Shown piece by piece: positions 27,648 to 37,305 of a stretch of 64,000 nt of DNA. The stretch is from contig SCRN01000001.1 of assembly GCA_004322045.1 (NCBI GenBank), forward strand, positions 124,001-188,000. The letters are read 5' to 3'. Numbering within the stretch: the stretch's first letter is position 1; every line of letters begins with the position of its first letter. The notes beneath the pieces were generated by a model, which saw only the letters and a list, made by a program, of their open reading frames with translations, did no database searches and was not told the DNA's origin. Position numbers and translations under genes: made by a program. The stretch is from Paraburkholderia sp. GTDB taxonomy: Bacteria > Pseudomonadota > Gammaproteobacteria > Burkholderiales > Burkholderiaceae.

Positions 27648-29056
27648 CTTGGCGTCTCTTCGCTGAGGGTATCGCTCACCGCCTCGTGACCGAAGGGTTC
27701 TTGCATCGTGTCTTCGAGTATGCCGGCGGCCTGCTGGACAGCGACCTCGGCATCGAGGTGGGTGGTCTCGCTGGCCTGATAGTCGGCCTTCGCCTGTGTG
27801 TAGGTCATCCGGTCCGCATTGCCGCTCTCGAAGGCAGCAGCCTGGCTGTCGAGTTGCCGGCGGGCACTCGCGAGATGCGCGTCGGACAGATGCAGCGCTT
27901 CGAGACTCGACCGATAGCGCGCCAGAGCATGCGCCAGATCGCCGAGTATCTTGTCCTGCAGCGCGCCGGTACGCGCCGCCGCTTCCTTGCGCTTGGCCTC
28001 GGCTTCGCGGATGCCACCCTGGTTCTGATCGAAGATCGGCAATGAGATCCCGGCCAGCCCGAATGCGATCTTGTGCGTGCCTGTGTCATACGTGTAGCCC
28101 GGTCCGAGGTGGATGTCCGGATACTGCTTCGCAACCTCGAGTTGAAGCGCCGATTCGGCTGAGGCGTAATCGGCAAGCGAGGCGAGCAAATCGGCGCGAT
28201 GGAAGATCGCTGCGCGCTGTGCCTCCGCGGCCGGCGGCGCAGGCGGAACTGCGCCGAAGGCGGACAAGTCGATCTCGACACTGTCCAGCGCGGTGGAAGG
28301 CACACCGATCGCAGCAGCGAGTTGCGCTCGCGCATCCTGTTCGGCACCGTGCGCCGCGGCCAGATCACTTTGTGCCTGGGTGTCTGCGAGAATAGCGGAG
28401 TCGACATCAGGCCGTGAGAACTGGCCTACGGCCAGCCGCTTACGGCTCATCTCGGCAATCTGCCGCTCGGCTTCGGCCTTGGCGGACAGGAATGCGATGC
28501 GCTTGCGGGCGGTGTAGAGGGCGAGCATCGCATTCCGAACTTCTGCGCGGACCTTCCAGACTTCATTGATGAGCGAGAGCCGTGCGGCTTCCGAGAGGTG
28601 AGTCGCCCGACCTACACGATAACCGCGCTTGTGCGCCGTCTCGATTGGAATATCGAGCGCCGCTCCCAACGTAAACGGCGATCCGGGACCCGGGTTGGGG
28701 GTCGAGTACTGAAACGGCAGTTGCAGGACCGGGTTGGGAATCGTGGCGGCGACGTCGATTCCGGCTCTGGCCGTGCTCCATTGGGCGCGCGCAACGTCGA
28801 GCGCTGGGCTGTAGTAAAAGGCCGCCAGCGTGAGCATTTCGCGATTCCACAGCATGGGCGGCCACGCGACATCGTGGCCTGTTTCGCGCGCGACGTAGAC
28901 ACGCAGTTCCCTGCTCGCAAGCGAGCGCTGCTCGAATTGACGAGCAAGCTGGGCTGGGGCGATCGGCTGGGGGTGATATGTCGCACAGCCGGCCAGCCCG
29001 ATGAAGGCAATCAATAAGGCTCGGCGCATTCTGGCATCCATCGGTCGTTCTGCCAC
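27644..29056 (-). CDS. TolC-family outer-membrane efflux lipoprotein
   Basis: 470 residues, first gene of the pump operon. A lipobox (LAGC) after a hydrophobic leader (ALLIAFIGLAGC) marks it as a lipoprotein of the CusC/NodT type. Two OEP repeats: LARQFEQRSLASRELRVYVA with NAMLALYTARKRIAFLSAKA, and LLASLADYASAESALQLEVA with AYARYRSSLEALH-like helix. The GTG at 29056 or ATGs at 29041 and 29029 could be the start. Confidence 0.9.
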   Translation of the reverse strand: MAERPMDARMRRALLIAFIGLAGCATYHPQPIAPAQLARQFEQRSLASRELRVYVARETGHDVAWPPMLWNREMLTLAAFYYSPALDVARAQWSTARAGIDVAATIPNPVLQLPFQYSTPNPGPGSPFTLGAALDIPIETAHKRGYRVGRATHLSEAARLSLINEVWKVRAEVRNAMLALYTARKRIAFLSAKAEAERQIAEMSRKRLAVGQFSRPDVDSAILADTQAQSDLAAAHGAEQDARAQLAAAIGVPSTALDSVEIDLSAFGAVPPAPPAAEAQRAAIFHRADLLASLADYASAESALQLEVAKQYPDIHLGPGYTYDTGTHKIAFGLAGISLPIFDQNQGGIREAEAKRKEAAARTGALQDKILGDLAHALARYRSSLEALHLSDAHLASARRQLDSQAAAFESGNADRMTYTQAKADYQASETTHLDAEVAVQQAAGILEDTMQEPFGHEAVSDTLSEETPR

Positions 29057-29381
29057 CCACCAGGGACAGCTTCCGACGCGGATGCTACGCCAGCGCTTGT
29101 GAAGTTTTCGTCAAGAAAGTGTTGGGCTGTCGGTTGGCCCCTGCCGCTTTGGGTTGCGCGCACGGAAAACGCAATGAGACATGAGTGCCGCGGCCGGGCT
29201 CGCTGGCAAGCCTTGGATCGCGCGTTACTGTCGACGGTCGGCCGGCCGTCGACAGTCGCCAGCCGGAAAAACTTACGAGAAAGGACGCGCAGTTTTACCG
29301 TCCGCCGCGCGGTTCTCAGCCCGAGTTCTCGGCACCCGTCAAGCGGCGCCGCGCATCAGCGCCGTTAGTCAGCCCAACCGC
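29057..29381. other. Intergenic region with large palindrome
   Basis: 325 bases between the pump operon start and the H-NS gene end, both on the minus strand. It should hold the pump promoter; I found no metal-regulator operator. It contains the palindrome at 29228-29255 and no gene. Confidence 0.6.
29228..29255. repeat. Inverted repeat, 10-bp arms
   Basis: CTGTCGACGG - 8 bases - CCGTCGACAG. It may end H-NS transcription or be a protein site; no T-run follows. Confidence 0.6.
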
Positions 29382-29669
29382 TTAGCTGCCCACGCGAAAT
29401 TGTTCGGGGTCTTTGCCCTTCAACCAGCGAGGACGCGGTCCGCGGCCACCCCATGTTTCGCCGGTTTCCGGATGACGAAAGCGGGGGGTGATATTCTGCG
29501 CGGTCCGCGATTTCCGGCGCGTACCGAATACGTCGTCCGGCGTAAATCCGAATGCTGCAATAGTCTCGCGAATCGTTGCGAGGGCCGCATCCGCTTCCTC
29601 TTTGCGCGCCTGCTCGATTTCTGCATCGAGTGCTTGTTTTCTTGCTAGTAATTCCTTGTACGTCGTCAC
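29382..29669 (-). CDS. H-NS histone-like DNA-binding protein
   Basis: 95 residues from the GTG at 29669, with GGAGG 8 bases upstream; an ATG frame far upstream has no site. N-terminal coiled coil (YKELLARKQALDAEIEQARK), then PDDVFG and a C-terminal AT-hook-like DNA-binding domain with FRHPETGETWGGRGPRPRW. This short form is the Burkholderia/Ralstonia H-NS family. It silences AT-rich, often acquired, DNA. Confidence 0.92.
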   Translation of the reverse strand: MTTYKELLARKQALDAEIEQARKEEADAALATIRETIAAFGFTPDDVFGTRRKSRTAQNITPRFRHPETGETWGGRGPRPRWLKGKDPEQFRVGS

Positions 29670-29986
29670 GGACTCATTCCTCCATATGGTTAATCGTAAG
29701 CGCTTGGGCTCCGCTGCTCGGACCTGGACAAGACGCTCCGGTCTTTGCCATGGCGCAATTGCACACACACTGCCGTGCTCATAGGCATTAGGCGGCACAA
29801 CAATGAGCAATGCCCGTGCCTGCTCTGTTCGAGCTAAATGGAAATTGCCCGGTTAATAGCGATACGGCACAAACACCATCCTATCTGCTCAGCATAATAG
29901 AGCAGTGATAGGCGAGTCGATTTACCGTGCACATTGCGCTGGACGGGCCGCGCAACAACGATTCGGACGCCGCTCGAGCGCAGGCC
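29670..29986. other. Intergenic region upstream of H-NS gene
   Basis: 317 bases with the H-NS promoter region. An inverted repeat CTGCTC-N9-GAGCAG is at 29885-29905, 80 bases past the end of the kinase gene; it might end that operon but has no T-run. No gene is seen. Confidence 0.5.
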
Positions 29987-31486
29987 TCAGTGCTTGACGC
30001 CGCCGCCGGCGGCGTCGACGTCGGGCGCCTCCACGATTGCGAGCGGCAGCGTGGCGATCAACGTGAAGCCCTGCCCTGGCGCGCTTTCGATCGTCAGTTC
30101 GCCACCCAGGCGCGCGGCGCGTTCGCGCATGCCGATCAACCCGAACGACTTCCGGCTGCGGCGCGCCTCGCGCAGCGCGCCCCGCCCGTTATCGCGGATC
30201 TTGACGATGCAAAACGGCTCTTCGCGCACGATCTCGACGCTCGCTTCGCTGGCGCCCGAGTGCCGGGCGACATTGGTCAATCCTTCCTGGACCATGCGGA
30301 ACACTTCCGTGCCGCTGTCGCGATTGAAAGCGATTTCATTCGGGTTGTATTGTGCGTTCACCGCGATACCATGTCGCGCAGAGAACTCGTGAATGAACCA
30401 ATCGATGGCCGGAATGGGACCGAGATCGTCGAGCATGACCGGGCGCAGGTCGGCCGCAATGCGGCGCACCGAGCCGACGAGCTGATCGATCAACCCATAG
30501 ATGTCGCGCAGCGCCCTCACCGACGTTTCATCGATCTTGTCTTCGATGGTCCGTTCGAACCGGGCCGTGTCGATCTTCAGCGCGGTGAGCAATTGGCCCA
30601 AATCGTCGTGCAACTCGCGAGCGATACGGGTTTTTTCTTCCTCGCGGATATGCTCGATGTTCGCAGAAAGACGCTGGAGCTCCTCACGCGACTCGCGCAG
30701 CGCCTCGTTCGCGCGGCGCCGGTCGGTGACATCCAAAATCCACCCAACCATGCGATAGGCGAGCCCCGATGTATCCCAGAGCGCTTGTGCGCGCGACTGA
30801 ATCCACCGGTATTCGCCCGCCCGCGTGCGCACGCGGTACTCGATATCGTAAGGGCGGCGATCTTCGATATGCGCTTTGAGCGCACGCATGACGCGTTCAC
30901 CATCGTCCGGATGAACGATGTCGTAATGTGCCCGCATTTCATTTGCCAATTCATCCTCGGCATGGCCCACAATCTCGCGAAAATGCGGCGACAAGTACAG
31001 ATGGTCCGTGCGCGGGTCCCAATCCCAAAGCCCAGCGCTCGCACCGTTGACGGCCAATTGAAACCGCTCCTCGCTAGCGGCGAGTTCGGTCAGTGCACGA
31101 TGCCGCTCGATGGCGTACCGTATCGCGCGGCTGAGCAGCCCCGCTTGGATTTCGCGCTTCAGTAGATAGTCCTGAGCGCCTTCTTGAATGGCGACCAGAC
31201 CGACGGAGATGTCGGCCAGCCCTGTCAGAACGAGCACGGGCGTATCCGGCGCGACGTGCTTGAAGCGCCGGAAGGTATCGATGCCGTTGCTGTCGGGCAG
31301 GCCCAAGTCGAGCAAAACGACGTCGAAGGACGTGTCCTGGGTTCGCCCAAGCGCATCCGCGAGCGCCTCCACGTGCGTGAGGCGATGGTCGAAGTCGGTG
31401 ATGTCGGCCAGCGCCTCGCCGATGAGCAGCGCATCGGTCGGGCTGTCCTCCACCACCAAGACGTTGACGGAAGAAGGCGTATTCAA
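29987..31486 (-). CDS. REC-PAS-histidine kinase (NarX-type), hybrid sensor
   Basis: 499 residues from the TTG at 31486, whose TTGA overlaps the stop of the upstream regulator. An N-terminal receiver ([18 protein letters not shown], phospho-acceptor in [10 protein letters not shown]) is followed by a PAS domain ([25 protein letters not shown]), a HisKA_3 dimerisation domain with the His in [13 protein letters not shown], and an HATPase with NVARHSG, DNGRG and GLIGMRERA. It is the third gene of the signalling operon. Its own partner regulator is not evident; the N-terminal receiver may take input from the upstream kinase. Confidence 0.9.
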   Translation of the reverse strand: MNTPSSVNVLVVEDSPTDALLIGEALADITDFDHRLTHVEALADALGRTQDTSFDVVLLDLGLPDSNGIDTFRRFKHVAPDTPVLVLTGLADISVGLVAIQEGAQDYLLKREIQAGLLSRAIRYAIERHRALTELAASEERFQLAVNGASAGLWDWDPRTDHLYLSPHFREIVGHAEDELANEMRAHYDIVHPDDGERVMRALKAHIEDRRPYDIEYRVRTRAGEYRWIQSRAQALWDTSGLAYRMVGWILDVTDRRRANEALRESREELQRLSANIEHIREEEKTRIARELHDDLGQLLTALKIDTARFERTIEDKIDETSVRALRDIYGLIDQLVGSVRRIAADLRPVMLDDLGPIPAIDWFIHEFSARHGIAVNAQYNPNEIAFNRDSGTEVFRMVQEGLTNVARHSGASEASVEIVREEPFCIVKIRDNGRGALREARRSRKSFGLIGMRERAARLGGELTIESAPGQGFTLIATLPLAIVEAPDVDAAGGGVKH

Positions 31487-31947
31487 GCGCGTACCGGAGG
31501 TAGAGTGACCACGCCGAACCAAAAATCGCTGATGCTGCGCACGACCTCGATGAACTTCGAGAAATCGACGGGCTTGGTGATGAAGCAATTCGCGTGAAGG
31601 CAATATGACTTCATCACATCCTCTTCCGACTTCGATGTCGTGAGCACGACCACCGGAATGTTGCGCAGCTCCGGATCCTGCTTGAGCTCGAACAGTACTT
31701 CGCGCCCGCTCATGCGCGGCAGATTCAGGTCGAGGATGATGAGGCCCGGCCGCGTCGGCTCGCGACCGGCGTATTTGCCGCGGCCCTTGAGGTAATCCAT
31801 GGCGTCTACGCCATCGTCGACGTTGTCGAGCGGATTGAGCACTTTGTATTGCTCCATCGCTTCGCGCGTCAACATGACGTCCGTGGGGCTGTCCTCGACG
31901 AGGAGGATATGAACGAGGTTACCGCTACCGTCGCATAGCATGATCAT
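31483..31947 (-). CDS. CheY-like single-domain response regulator (Rcp1 type)
   Basis: 154 residues with one receiver domain: [20 protein letters not shown], phospho-acceptor in [16 protein letters not shown], Thr in VVVLTTSK, and Lys in CFITKPVDF. The long loop [15 protein letters not shown] is that of Rcp1-like regulators that pair with phytochrome-type kinases. It is 19 bases after the CHASE3 kinase and overlaps the next kinase by 4 bases. Confidence 0.93.
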   Translation of the reverse strand: MIMLCDGSGNLVHILLVEDSPTDVMLTREAMEQYKVLNPLDNVDDGVDAMDYLKGRGKYAGREPTRPGLIILDLNLPRMSGREVLFELKQDPELRNIPVVVLTTSKSEEDVMKSYCLHANCFITKPVDFSKFIEVVRSISDFWFGVVTLPPVRA

Positions 31948-31966
31948 CGGCTCCTAGTCGCAATGC

Positions 31967-34108
31967 TTAGCCCGCGGCCGCGCGGGGGATAGTAAAGGAA
32001 AACGCCGCGCCGTCACCCGGCGTCGATTCCACCCAGATTTTGCCGCCATGATGCTCGACGATGCGTTTGCACAGCGCGAGCCCGAGGCCCGTTCCCGGGT
32101 ACTCCCGGCGCGTATGCAATCGCTGAAAAATCACGAAGATCCGCTCGAAGTACTGTTCGGAAATCCCGATACCGTTGTCCGTCACGGAAAATTGCCACTC
32201 GTCGCCGATGGACTCCGCACGCACGCGTATCAGCAGTGCGCGATCCTTGCTGCGGAACTTGATCGCATTGCCGATGAGGTTCTGAAAGAGTAGCGCCAAT
32301 TGCGACGAAATGGCTTGGACGACGGGCAGCGCCTCGTGCGTTATCTCCGCGCCGGCTTCTTCGATGACGAATGCAAGATTTTTGAGCGCGAGCTCGAGCG
32401 CCTGCTCGGCCGGAACCGGCTGCTTCGGATCTTCTAGGCGGCCAACGCGCGAGTAACTGAGCAAATCGTCGATCAGCGTCTGCATTCGTGTGGCGCCATC
32501 GACCGCATGCCCGATAAACTCATCGGCGCGCGCGTCGAGTTGACCTTGATAGCGCCGCTGCAACAATTGCAGCGGCCCGGCGACGGCGCGCAGCGGCTCC
32601 TGCAGATCGTGCGAGGCGACGTAGGCGAATTGCTCGAGGTCGCGGTTCGAGCGTGCGAGCTCTTCCGTGCGCTGCCGTATCTGGCGCTCGGCGCGCTTGC
32701 GTTCGGTGACATCGGCGATCGAACTCAATACGAAAACGCCTTCGGACGTCTCCATCGGATTCAAGCCGATCTCGACCGGAAATTCCGTCCCGTCGCGGCG
32801 CAATCCGAACAGCTCGCGCCCTGATCCCATCGCCCGCGCCGAGGATCGCGCAAAGAACGCCTTGCGATCACCGATGTGCGTGGCCCGGAAGCGCTCCGGC
32901 AAGAGCATTTCGATCGGTTTGCCGATGAGTTCCCCGCGCGTGTAACCGAACAACCGTTCCGTTTGCGTATTGACAAGCGCTATCTTGCCTCCGCTATCGA
33001 CCATGATCATCGCGTTGGGCGCGGCTTCCACCGCAACGCGAAAACGCTCCTCGGCGCGCTCGCGTTCCGTCACGTCATGCAAAACGAGTACGGAGCCGAC
33101 TAGCCTACCCTCCGAATCGAACGTCGGCGCGCCGTTCGCGTCGACGTGCGTGCGTTGGCCGTTTCGCCCGACGAGCACCACGCCGCTCGAATGATCGACG
33201 CTGCGCCGCTCTCGCATAGCGTTCACGGCAGGGTTCTCGGCTACGCTGTCGTCGGACGTGCGCTCGAATCTTAGGATCTCGCCGACCGGGTGACCGAGCG
33301 CCTCCTCGGTTCGCCACCCGCTCAGCGTCTGAGCGACACGATTGAAGAACGTGACGCGCCCGTCGATGTCCGTCGCGACTACGCCGTCGCCGATGCTGGC
33401 AAGCGTAACCTCGAGCAACTCCTTCTGGTCGAACAGCGAGCGGGCCGATTCGGCGATATCGCGCAGCAAGCGCCGCGCCAAATAGCCGAACGAGACGTAC
33501 ACGAGGATCGTCAATACGCCAGATGCCAACCCGATTAGCACTGCCAAATCGCGTATGCGGCGGGCATTCGCTTGGCGCGCTGCGAGTTGCTTGTCGACAT
33601 GGTTTTCCATCTCGGCGACGGTCGCGCGCGCTTGGTCCATAAAGGCTTTGCCGGTGTCGGTCATGATGATCGCCTGCGCCGCCGCGAACCCTTGCGTGCG
33701 CCGCATGTCGATGACCTGCGCCAGTTCCTGGTGCTTGCGATCCATCAGCGCTCGCAACCTCGCGAGCCGCTGTTCTTGCCGTCCGTCACCTTTGAGCAGC
33801 GACGAAAGACGATCGAACTCGCGCGCGATTTGCGGCGCTGCATCGCTGTAGGGTTCCAAATATTCGTCACGCCCCGTGATGACGAAACCGCGCTGGCCCG
33901 TTTCGGCATCGCGCGCCAATGCGAGCAACTGCCCGAGGCTCGATCGGATCTCGTTCGAATGCTGGACCAGCGCCTCGCTGCCGTAGAGGCTCATCGTGCC
34001 GAATGCACCGATGCCAGCCGTGATCAGCATCAGTACGGCAATGAGGGGCAAGCCCCACCCGGCCCAACTCGATGCGGTGTTGCTGAACCGTTTGACGGCT
34101 TTATCCAT
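31967..34108 (-). CDS. Membrane histidine kinase, CHASE3-PAS-PAS-HisKA-HATPase
   Basis: 713 residues. Two membrane helices (WGLPLIAVLMLITAGIGAFG and LAVLIGLASGVLTILVYVSF) flank a CHASE3 sensor (SLGQLLALARDAETGQRGFV, then ITGRDEYLEPY). Two PAS domains follow (IGDGVVATDIDGRVTFFNRV; AMIMVDSGGKIALVNTQTER), then HisKA with YVASHDLQEPLRAVAGPLQL and an HATPase with NAIKF, DNGIGI and GTGLGLALCKRIV. The ligand is unknown. It is the first gene of the operon with the CheY-like regulator. Confidence 0.93.
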   Translation of the reverse strand: MDKAVKRFSNTASSWAGWGLPLIAVLMLITAGIGAFGTMSLYGSEALVQHSNEIRSSLGQLLALARDAETGQRGFVITGRDEYLEPYSDAAPQIAREFDRLSSLLKGDGRQEQRLARLRALMDRKHQELAQVIDMRRTQGFAAAQAIIMTDTGKAFMDQARATVAEMENHVDKQLAARQANARRIRDLAVLIGLASGVLTILVYVSFGYLARRLLRDIAESARSLFDQKELLEVTLASIGDGVVATDIDGRVTFFNRVAQTLSGWRTEEALGHPVGEILRFERTSDDSVAENPAVNAMRERRSVDHSSGVVLVGRNGQRTHVDANGAPTFDSEGRLVGSVLVLHDVTERERAEERFRVAVEAAPNAMIMVDSGGKIALVNTQTERLFGYTRGELIGKPIEMLLPERFRATHIGDRKAFFARSSARAMGSGRELFGLRRDGTEFPVEIGLNPMETSEGVFVLSSIADVTERKRAERQIRQRTEELARSNRDLEQFAYVASHDLQEPLRAVAGPLQLLQRRYQGQLDARADEFIGHAVDGATRMQTLIDDLLSYSRVGRLEDPKQPVPAEQALELALKNLAFVIEEAGAEITHEALPVVQAISSQLALLFQNLIGNAIKFRSKDRALLIRVRAESIGDEWQFSVTDNGIGISEQYFERIFVIFQRLHTRREYPGTGLGLALCKRIVEHHGGKIWVESTPGDGAAFSFTIPRAAAG

Positions 34109-34243
34109 GTCCCTCGCCTCGAATTCGCAAGCACGGCGCGTCTATACGTTACAAGATAGGCAATTCCACTGAAGAATCTAACGACAAATCGTGTTCGGCG
34201 TCGATACCTTTTCAATGCAGTCACAGCGGCGCAATCGAAGCGC

Positions 34244-35263
34244 TCAGCGGCGAGCCGCCTTGGGTGGACGATAATCGGTCGGTCGAGCGCCTGTCCACTT
34301 GCGAAAAGCACGATGGAACGCGCTCGGCTCGGCGAAGCCGAGCGCTACGGCGATGTCGGCAATGGTTCGGTCCCCACTTTCTAGGGCGGCGATGGCCATG
34401 TCGCGTCGCAGCGCGTCTTTGATCGATTGATAGGTTTCCCCTTCGCGCTTGAGCCTGCGCCGCATCGTCGCTTCGGCCAGGCCCAGTTCGGCGGCGAGGG
34501 TATCGGCGCCGGGCCACGCCTCGATCGGGCGCGTGCGCAGCGCGCGCCGCACGCGCGCACCGAGCGAATCGGGGTTGCGGTACTTGACGATGAAGCTCGC
34601 GGGCGCATTGCGCAGAAACGTTTTCAGCGAGTTCGCCGTTTGGATGACCGGCAGTTCCAAGAACGCCGGGGCGAGGTCGACATACGAAGCACGTTCGCCG
34701 AAGCGCAGATCGTCGCAAAACATCGACCGGTATTCGTGCCCGGCAGTGGGCTCGGCGCAACTGAAGCGTGCTGCGCGCACCGGAATGCGCCGCCCGACCA
34801 GCCAACATACGACGCCATACACGAGGATGAAGTGCGTCGCATAGGCGAACATGTCCTTCTCGCGTACGCCCTCGCGCAGCGTGTATACCAGGCGTACGCG
34901 TTCGGGCGTCGCGTCGACTTGCGCAGCGAGGTCGTCCAATACGAGCCGCATGAATCCAGTCGTGCGTGCGATCGCCTGTGCGCCGTTGCGTGCGGTCAGC
35001 GCGGCTTGGCACATCGCGATGAAGCTGCCGCTACGCATCGGGTGCGAATCCTGGCCGAAGAATTCGTCGTCGAGCCCGCGGCCGATCGCATTCCACAACA
35101 CGCCGTATTGCGCCGACGAGACACGTGCGTGCGGGGCTGCCAGCAACTGCGGCGAGATGCCCGCTTGCTCGAGCATGGGCGACGGATCGACGCCGCAGCG
35201 CTTCACGCAACGCACGGCTTCTTCGACAAGACTGACGGCGATCGTCCCTTTTTCTTTTTCCAT
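34244..35263 (-). CDS. AraC-family transcriptional regulator, likely regulator of valine-type catabolism
   Basis: 339 residues from the ATG at 35263; a longer frame is formed by the promoter DNA itself. An N-terminal ligand domain of the Arabinose-bd type (CGVDPSPMLEQAGISPQLLA) precedes a C-terminal AraC helix-turn-helix pair (WPGADTLAAELGLAEATMRR and DRTIADIAVALGFAEPSAFH, RAFRKWTGARPTDYR). It is divergent from the acyl-CoA dehydrogenase. A 68-bp element in the shared intergenic region recurs before the 3-hydroxyisobutyrate operon at 52.9 kb, suggesting it controls both, in the way MmsR controls mmsAB. Confidence 0.9.
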   Translation of the reverse strand: MEKEKGTIAVSLVEEAVRCVKRCGVDPSPMLEQAGISPQLLAAPHARVSSAQYGVLWNAIGRGLDDEFFGQDSHPMRSGSFIAMCQAALTARNGAQAIARTTGFMRLVLDDLAAQVDATPERVRLVYTLREGVREKDMFAYATHFILVYGVVCWLVGRRIPVRAARFSCAEPTAGHEYRSMFCDDLRFGERASYVDLAPAFLELPVIQTANSLKTFLRNAPASFIVKYRNPDSLGARVRRALRTRPIEAWPGADTLAAELGLAEATMRRRLKREGETYQSIKDALRRDMAIAALESGDRTIADIAVALGFAEPSAFHRAFRKWTGARPTDYRPPKAARR

Positions 35264-35304
35264 ATCTTGTTCCGAAGGCCTGCCTGCGCATGCAACCGCC
35301 CCGT

Positions 35305-35372
35305 GGCAAATGCGCTCACGACGAATGAGCGGCCTGAGCATCGAAAGCGGCCGCCGCTGTGCCTACACTTCG
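35305..35372 (+). promoter_or_regulatory. Shared 68-bp promoter element, copy A
   Basis: Starts GGCAAATGCGCTCAC, has TGAGCGG and TGAGCATCGAAA as repeated half sites, and ends with TGCCTACACTTCG, where TACACT can be a -10. It matches copy B at 52730-52797 without gaps at about 55 of 68 positions. The GCTCAC...TGAGC inverted pair and the TGAGC direct repeats look like AraC binding sites. It lies 200 bases before the acyl-CoA dehydrogenase. Confidence 0.75.
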
Positions 35373-35571
35373 TCGCAAGCGGGCCGCATGCCGGCTGCGC
35401 GCTCTCGCTTGCCTCGAGCCCGAGAGTGTAATGCCGGCGCAAGGTCTCGCCAAGGCTCGGCCGCCCGCGCCCATGGTCACGGTGCGTTCCCGCTGGCTGC
35501 CCGTGCTGTTGCGATGGCCGCACGCGAACCGAATCGATTTCATCCCTCTCGAACGATTGACTGCCACTGCG

Positions 35572-36705
35572 ATGGACGAGCTTTATACCGACGAACAAAG
35601 AATGATTCGCGACGCTGCCCGCGAGTTCGCGACGCAGTGCTTGGCGCCGCATGCGGCCGAGTGGGACCGTGACGGCGCCCTGCCCGCGCACATCGTTCGC
35701 CAGATGGGTGAGCTGGGGCTGCTCGGCATGATGGTGCCGCCCGAACTCGGCGGCACTTATACCGACTACATTGCCTATGCGCTCGCCCTCGAGGAAATCG
35801 CAGCCGGTTGCGCGGCCTGCGCGACGTTGATGAGCGTCCACAATTCGGTCGGCTGTGGCCCGATCTTGAAGTTCGGCACGCCCGAGCAACAAGCGTGCTG
35901 GCTGCAGGAGCTTGCGCTCGGCAAGACGATCGGCGCGTTCTGCCTGACGGAGCCGCAAGCAGGCTCCGAAGCGAACAACTTGAGAACGCGCGCCGTCCTC
36001 ACCGATGGGCGATGGGTCCTCAACGGCAGCAAGCAGTTCGTCACGAACGGCGGGCGTGCGGGCGTGGCGATCGTGTTCGCCGTCACGGACCCGGAACTCG
36101 GTAAGCGCGGCTTGTCGGCTTTCATCGTGCCGACGGATACGCCTGGTTTCTCGGTCGGCCGCCCGGAAAACAAGCTAGGGATCCGTGCGTCCGACACCTG
36201 TCCGATCACGCTCGAAGATTGCGCCGTGCCGGAGGAAAACTTGCTCGGCGCCCGCGGCGAAGGGCTCAAGATTGCTTTGTCGAATCTGGAAGGCGGGCGG
36301 ATCGGGATTGCTGCACAAGCCGTCGGCATCGCGCGCGCCGCTTTCGACGCAGCCAGGGCCTATGCGGAAGACCGAGTCCAATTCGGCAAGGCGATCAAGG
36401 AGCATCAGGCGATCGCCCACATGCTCGCCGACATGGTCACGCGCCTGAATGCGGCGCGGCTGCTCGTTCATCACGCTGCACGGCTGCGTAGCGCAGGCAA
36501 ACCTTGCTTGTCGGAGGCCTCTCAAGCGAAGTTGTACGCGTCCGAAGTGGCCGAAGAGGTGTGCTCGAAGGCGATCCAAATTCACGGGGGCTATGGCTAC
36601 CTGGCCGACTACCCAGTCGAGCGCCACTACCGCGACGCACGCATCACCCAGATTTACGAAGGGACGAGCGAAGTCCAGCGGATGGTGATTGCTCGGCATT
36701 TGTAA
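35572..36705 (+). CDS. Acyl-CoA dehydrogenase, likely isobutyryl-/short-branched-chain type
   Basis: 377 residues from the ATG at 35572, where the family N-terminus ([20 protein letters not shown]) begins. FAD and substrate motifs: [37 protein letters not shown], and the C-terminal [20 protein letters not shown] and [18 protein letters not shown]; the catalytic Glu is in YEGTSE. The shared promoter with the mmsAB operon suggests oxidation of isobutyryl-CoA to methacrylyl-CoA in valine breakdown. Confidence 0.92.
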   Translation: MDELYTDEQRMIRDAAREFATQCLAPHAAEWDRDGALPAHIVRQMGELGLLGMMVPPELGGTYTDYIAYALALEEIAAGCAACATLMSVHNSVGCGPILKFGTPEQQACWLQELALGKTIGAFCLTEPQAGSEANNLRTRAVLTDGRWVLNGSKQFVTNGGRAGVAIVFAVTDPELGKRGLSAFIVPTDTPGFSVGRPENKLGIRASDTCPITLEDCAVPEENLLGARGEGLKIALSNLEGGRIGIAAQAVGIARAAFDAARAYAEDRVQFGKAIKEHQAIAHMLADMVTRLNAARLLVHHAARLRSAGKPCLSEASQAKLYASEVAEEVCSKAIQIHGGYGYLADYPVERHYRDARITQIYEGTSEVQRMVIARHL

Positions 36706-36721
36706 CGGTCGAACGCTTTGC

Positions 36722-37282
36722 CTAGACGAGCGCGCCGATCAGCTCCTGGGCCTGCGGCCACTCGCCATAGCCCGCCGCCGGATTCAGATGCCCAACGGCG
36801 CCGACGTTCACGAGCCGGCTACCCCATGAATGTGCGAACGCCTCGACTCGGTCGAGCGCCGCAAGCGGATCGTTGGTGCTGCCCGCGACGATGCTCGGAA
36901 ACGGCAAGCGCTCTCGCGGTATCGGCAGCCAGCCGTTCTGTTCCAGCAACTCCCGCGTCGGATAGCCTTCCGGCATCGGTGTTTCGAGATCAGCCGGCGC
37001 GACGAGCAACGCCCCGTGAATCGGGCGTCGATGGCAGCGGGCCCAGTGCGCGGCAATCATGACGCCCGCGCTGTGAGCAACCAAAATGACAGGGCCTTCG
37101 ATTTGCGCGAGTGCCGCATCGAGCGCCGCGACGCGCGCGGCGCAACTGAGCTTGTCGCGTTCGAGAGGTGGCACGCAGCGCGACCCAGGCGCCGTCCGTG
37201 CGAGATGGGTTTGCCAATGGTCCTCGACGTGATCGCGCAAGCCAGGAACGATGAGGAGCGTAGGGGTTTCGAGAGAGGTCAT
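36722..37282 (-). CDS. RBBP9/YdeN-type serine alpha/beta hydrolase
   Basis: 186 residues. The catalytic triad is visible: Ser in VAHSAGVMIAA, Asp in STNDPLA and His in VGHLNPAAG, in the compact RBBP9 layout starting LLIVPGLRDHVEDHWQ. Substrate unknown. It is tail to tail with the acyl-CoA dehydrogenase and 23 bases after the MFS transporter gene, so it may be the last gene of that operon. Confidence 0.9.
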   Translation of the reverse strand: MTSLETPTLLIVPGLRDHVEDHWQTHLARTAPGSRCVPPLERDKLSCAARVAALDAALAQIEGPVILVAHSAGVMIAAHWARCHRRPIHGALLVAPADLETPMPEGYPTRELLEQNGWLPIPRERLPFPSIVAGSTNDPLAALDRVEAFAHSWGSRLVNVGAVGHLNPAAGYGEWPQAQELIGALV

Positions 37283-37305
37283 GCGCTGTCATCCAAGCAA
37301 ATGCA

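Noticed and set aside
29927..31165. 412-codon plus frame opposite the REC-PAS kinase
   Set aside because: Antisense of a gene with all kinase motifs; no independent support.
34221..35012. 263-codon minus frame overlapping the AraC gene
   Set aside because: Shifted frame of the AraC gene; the AraC product has clear helix-turn-helix motifs.
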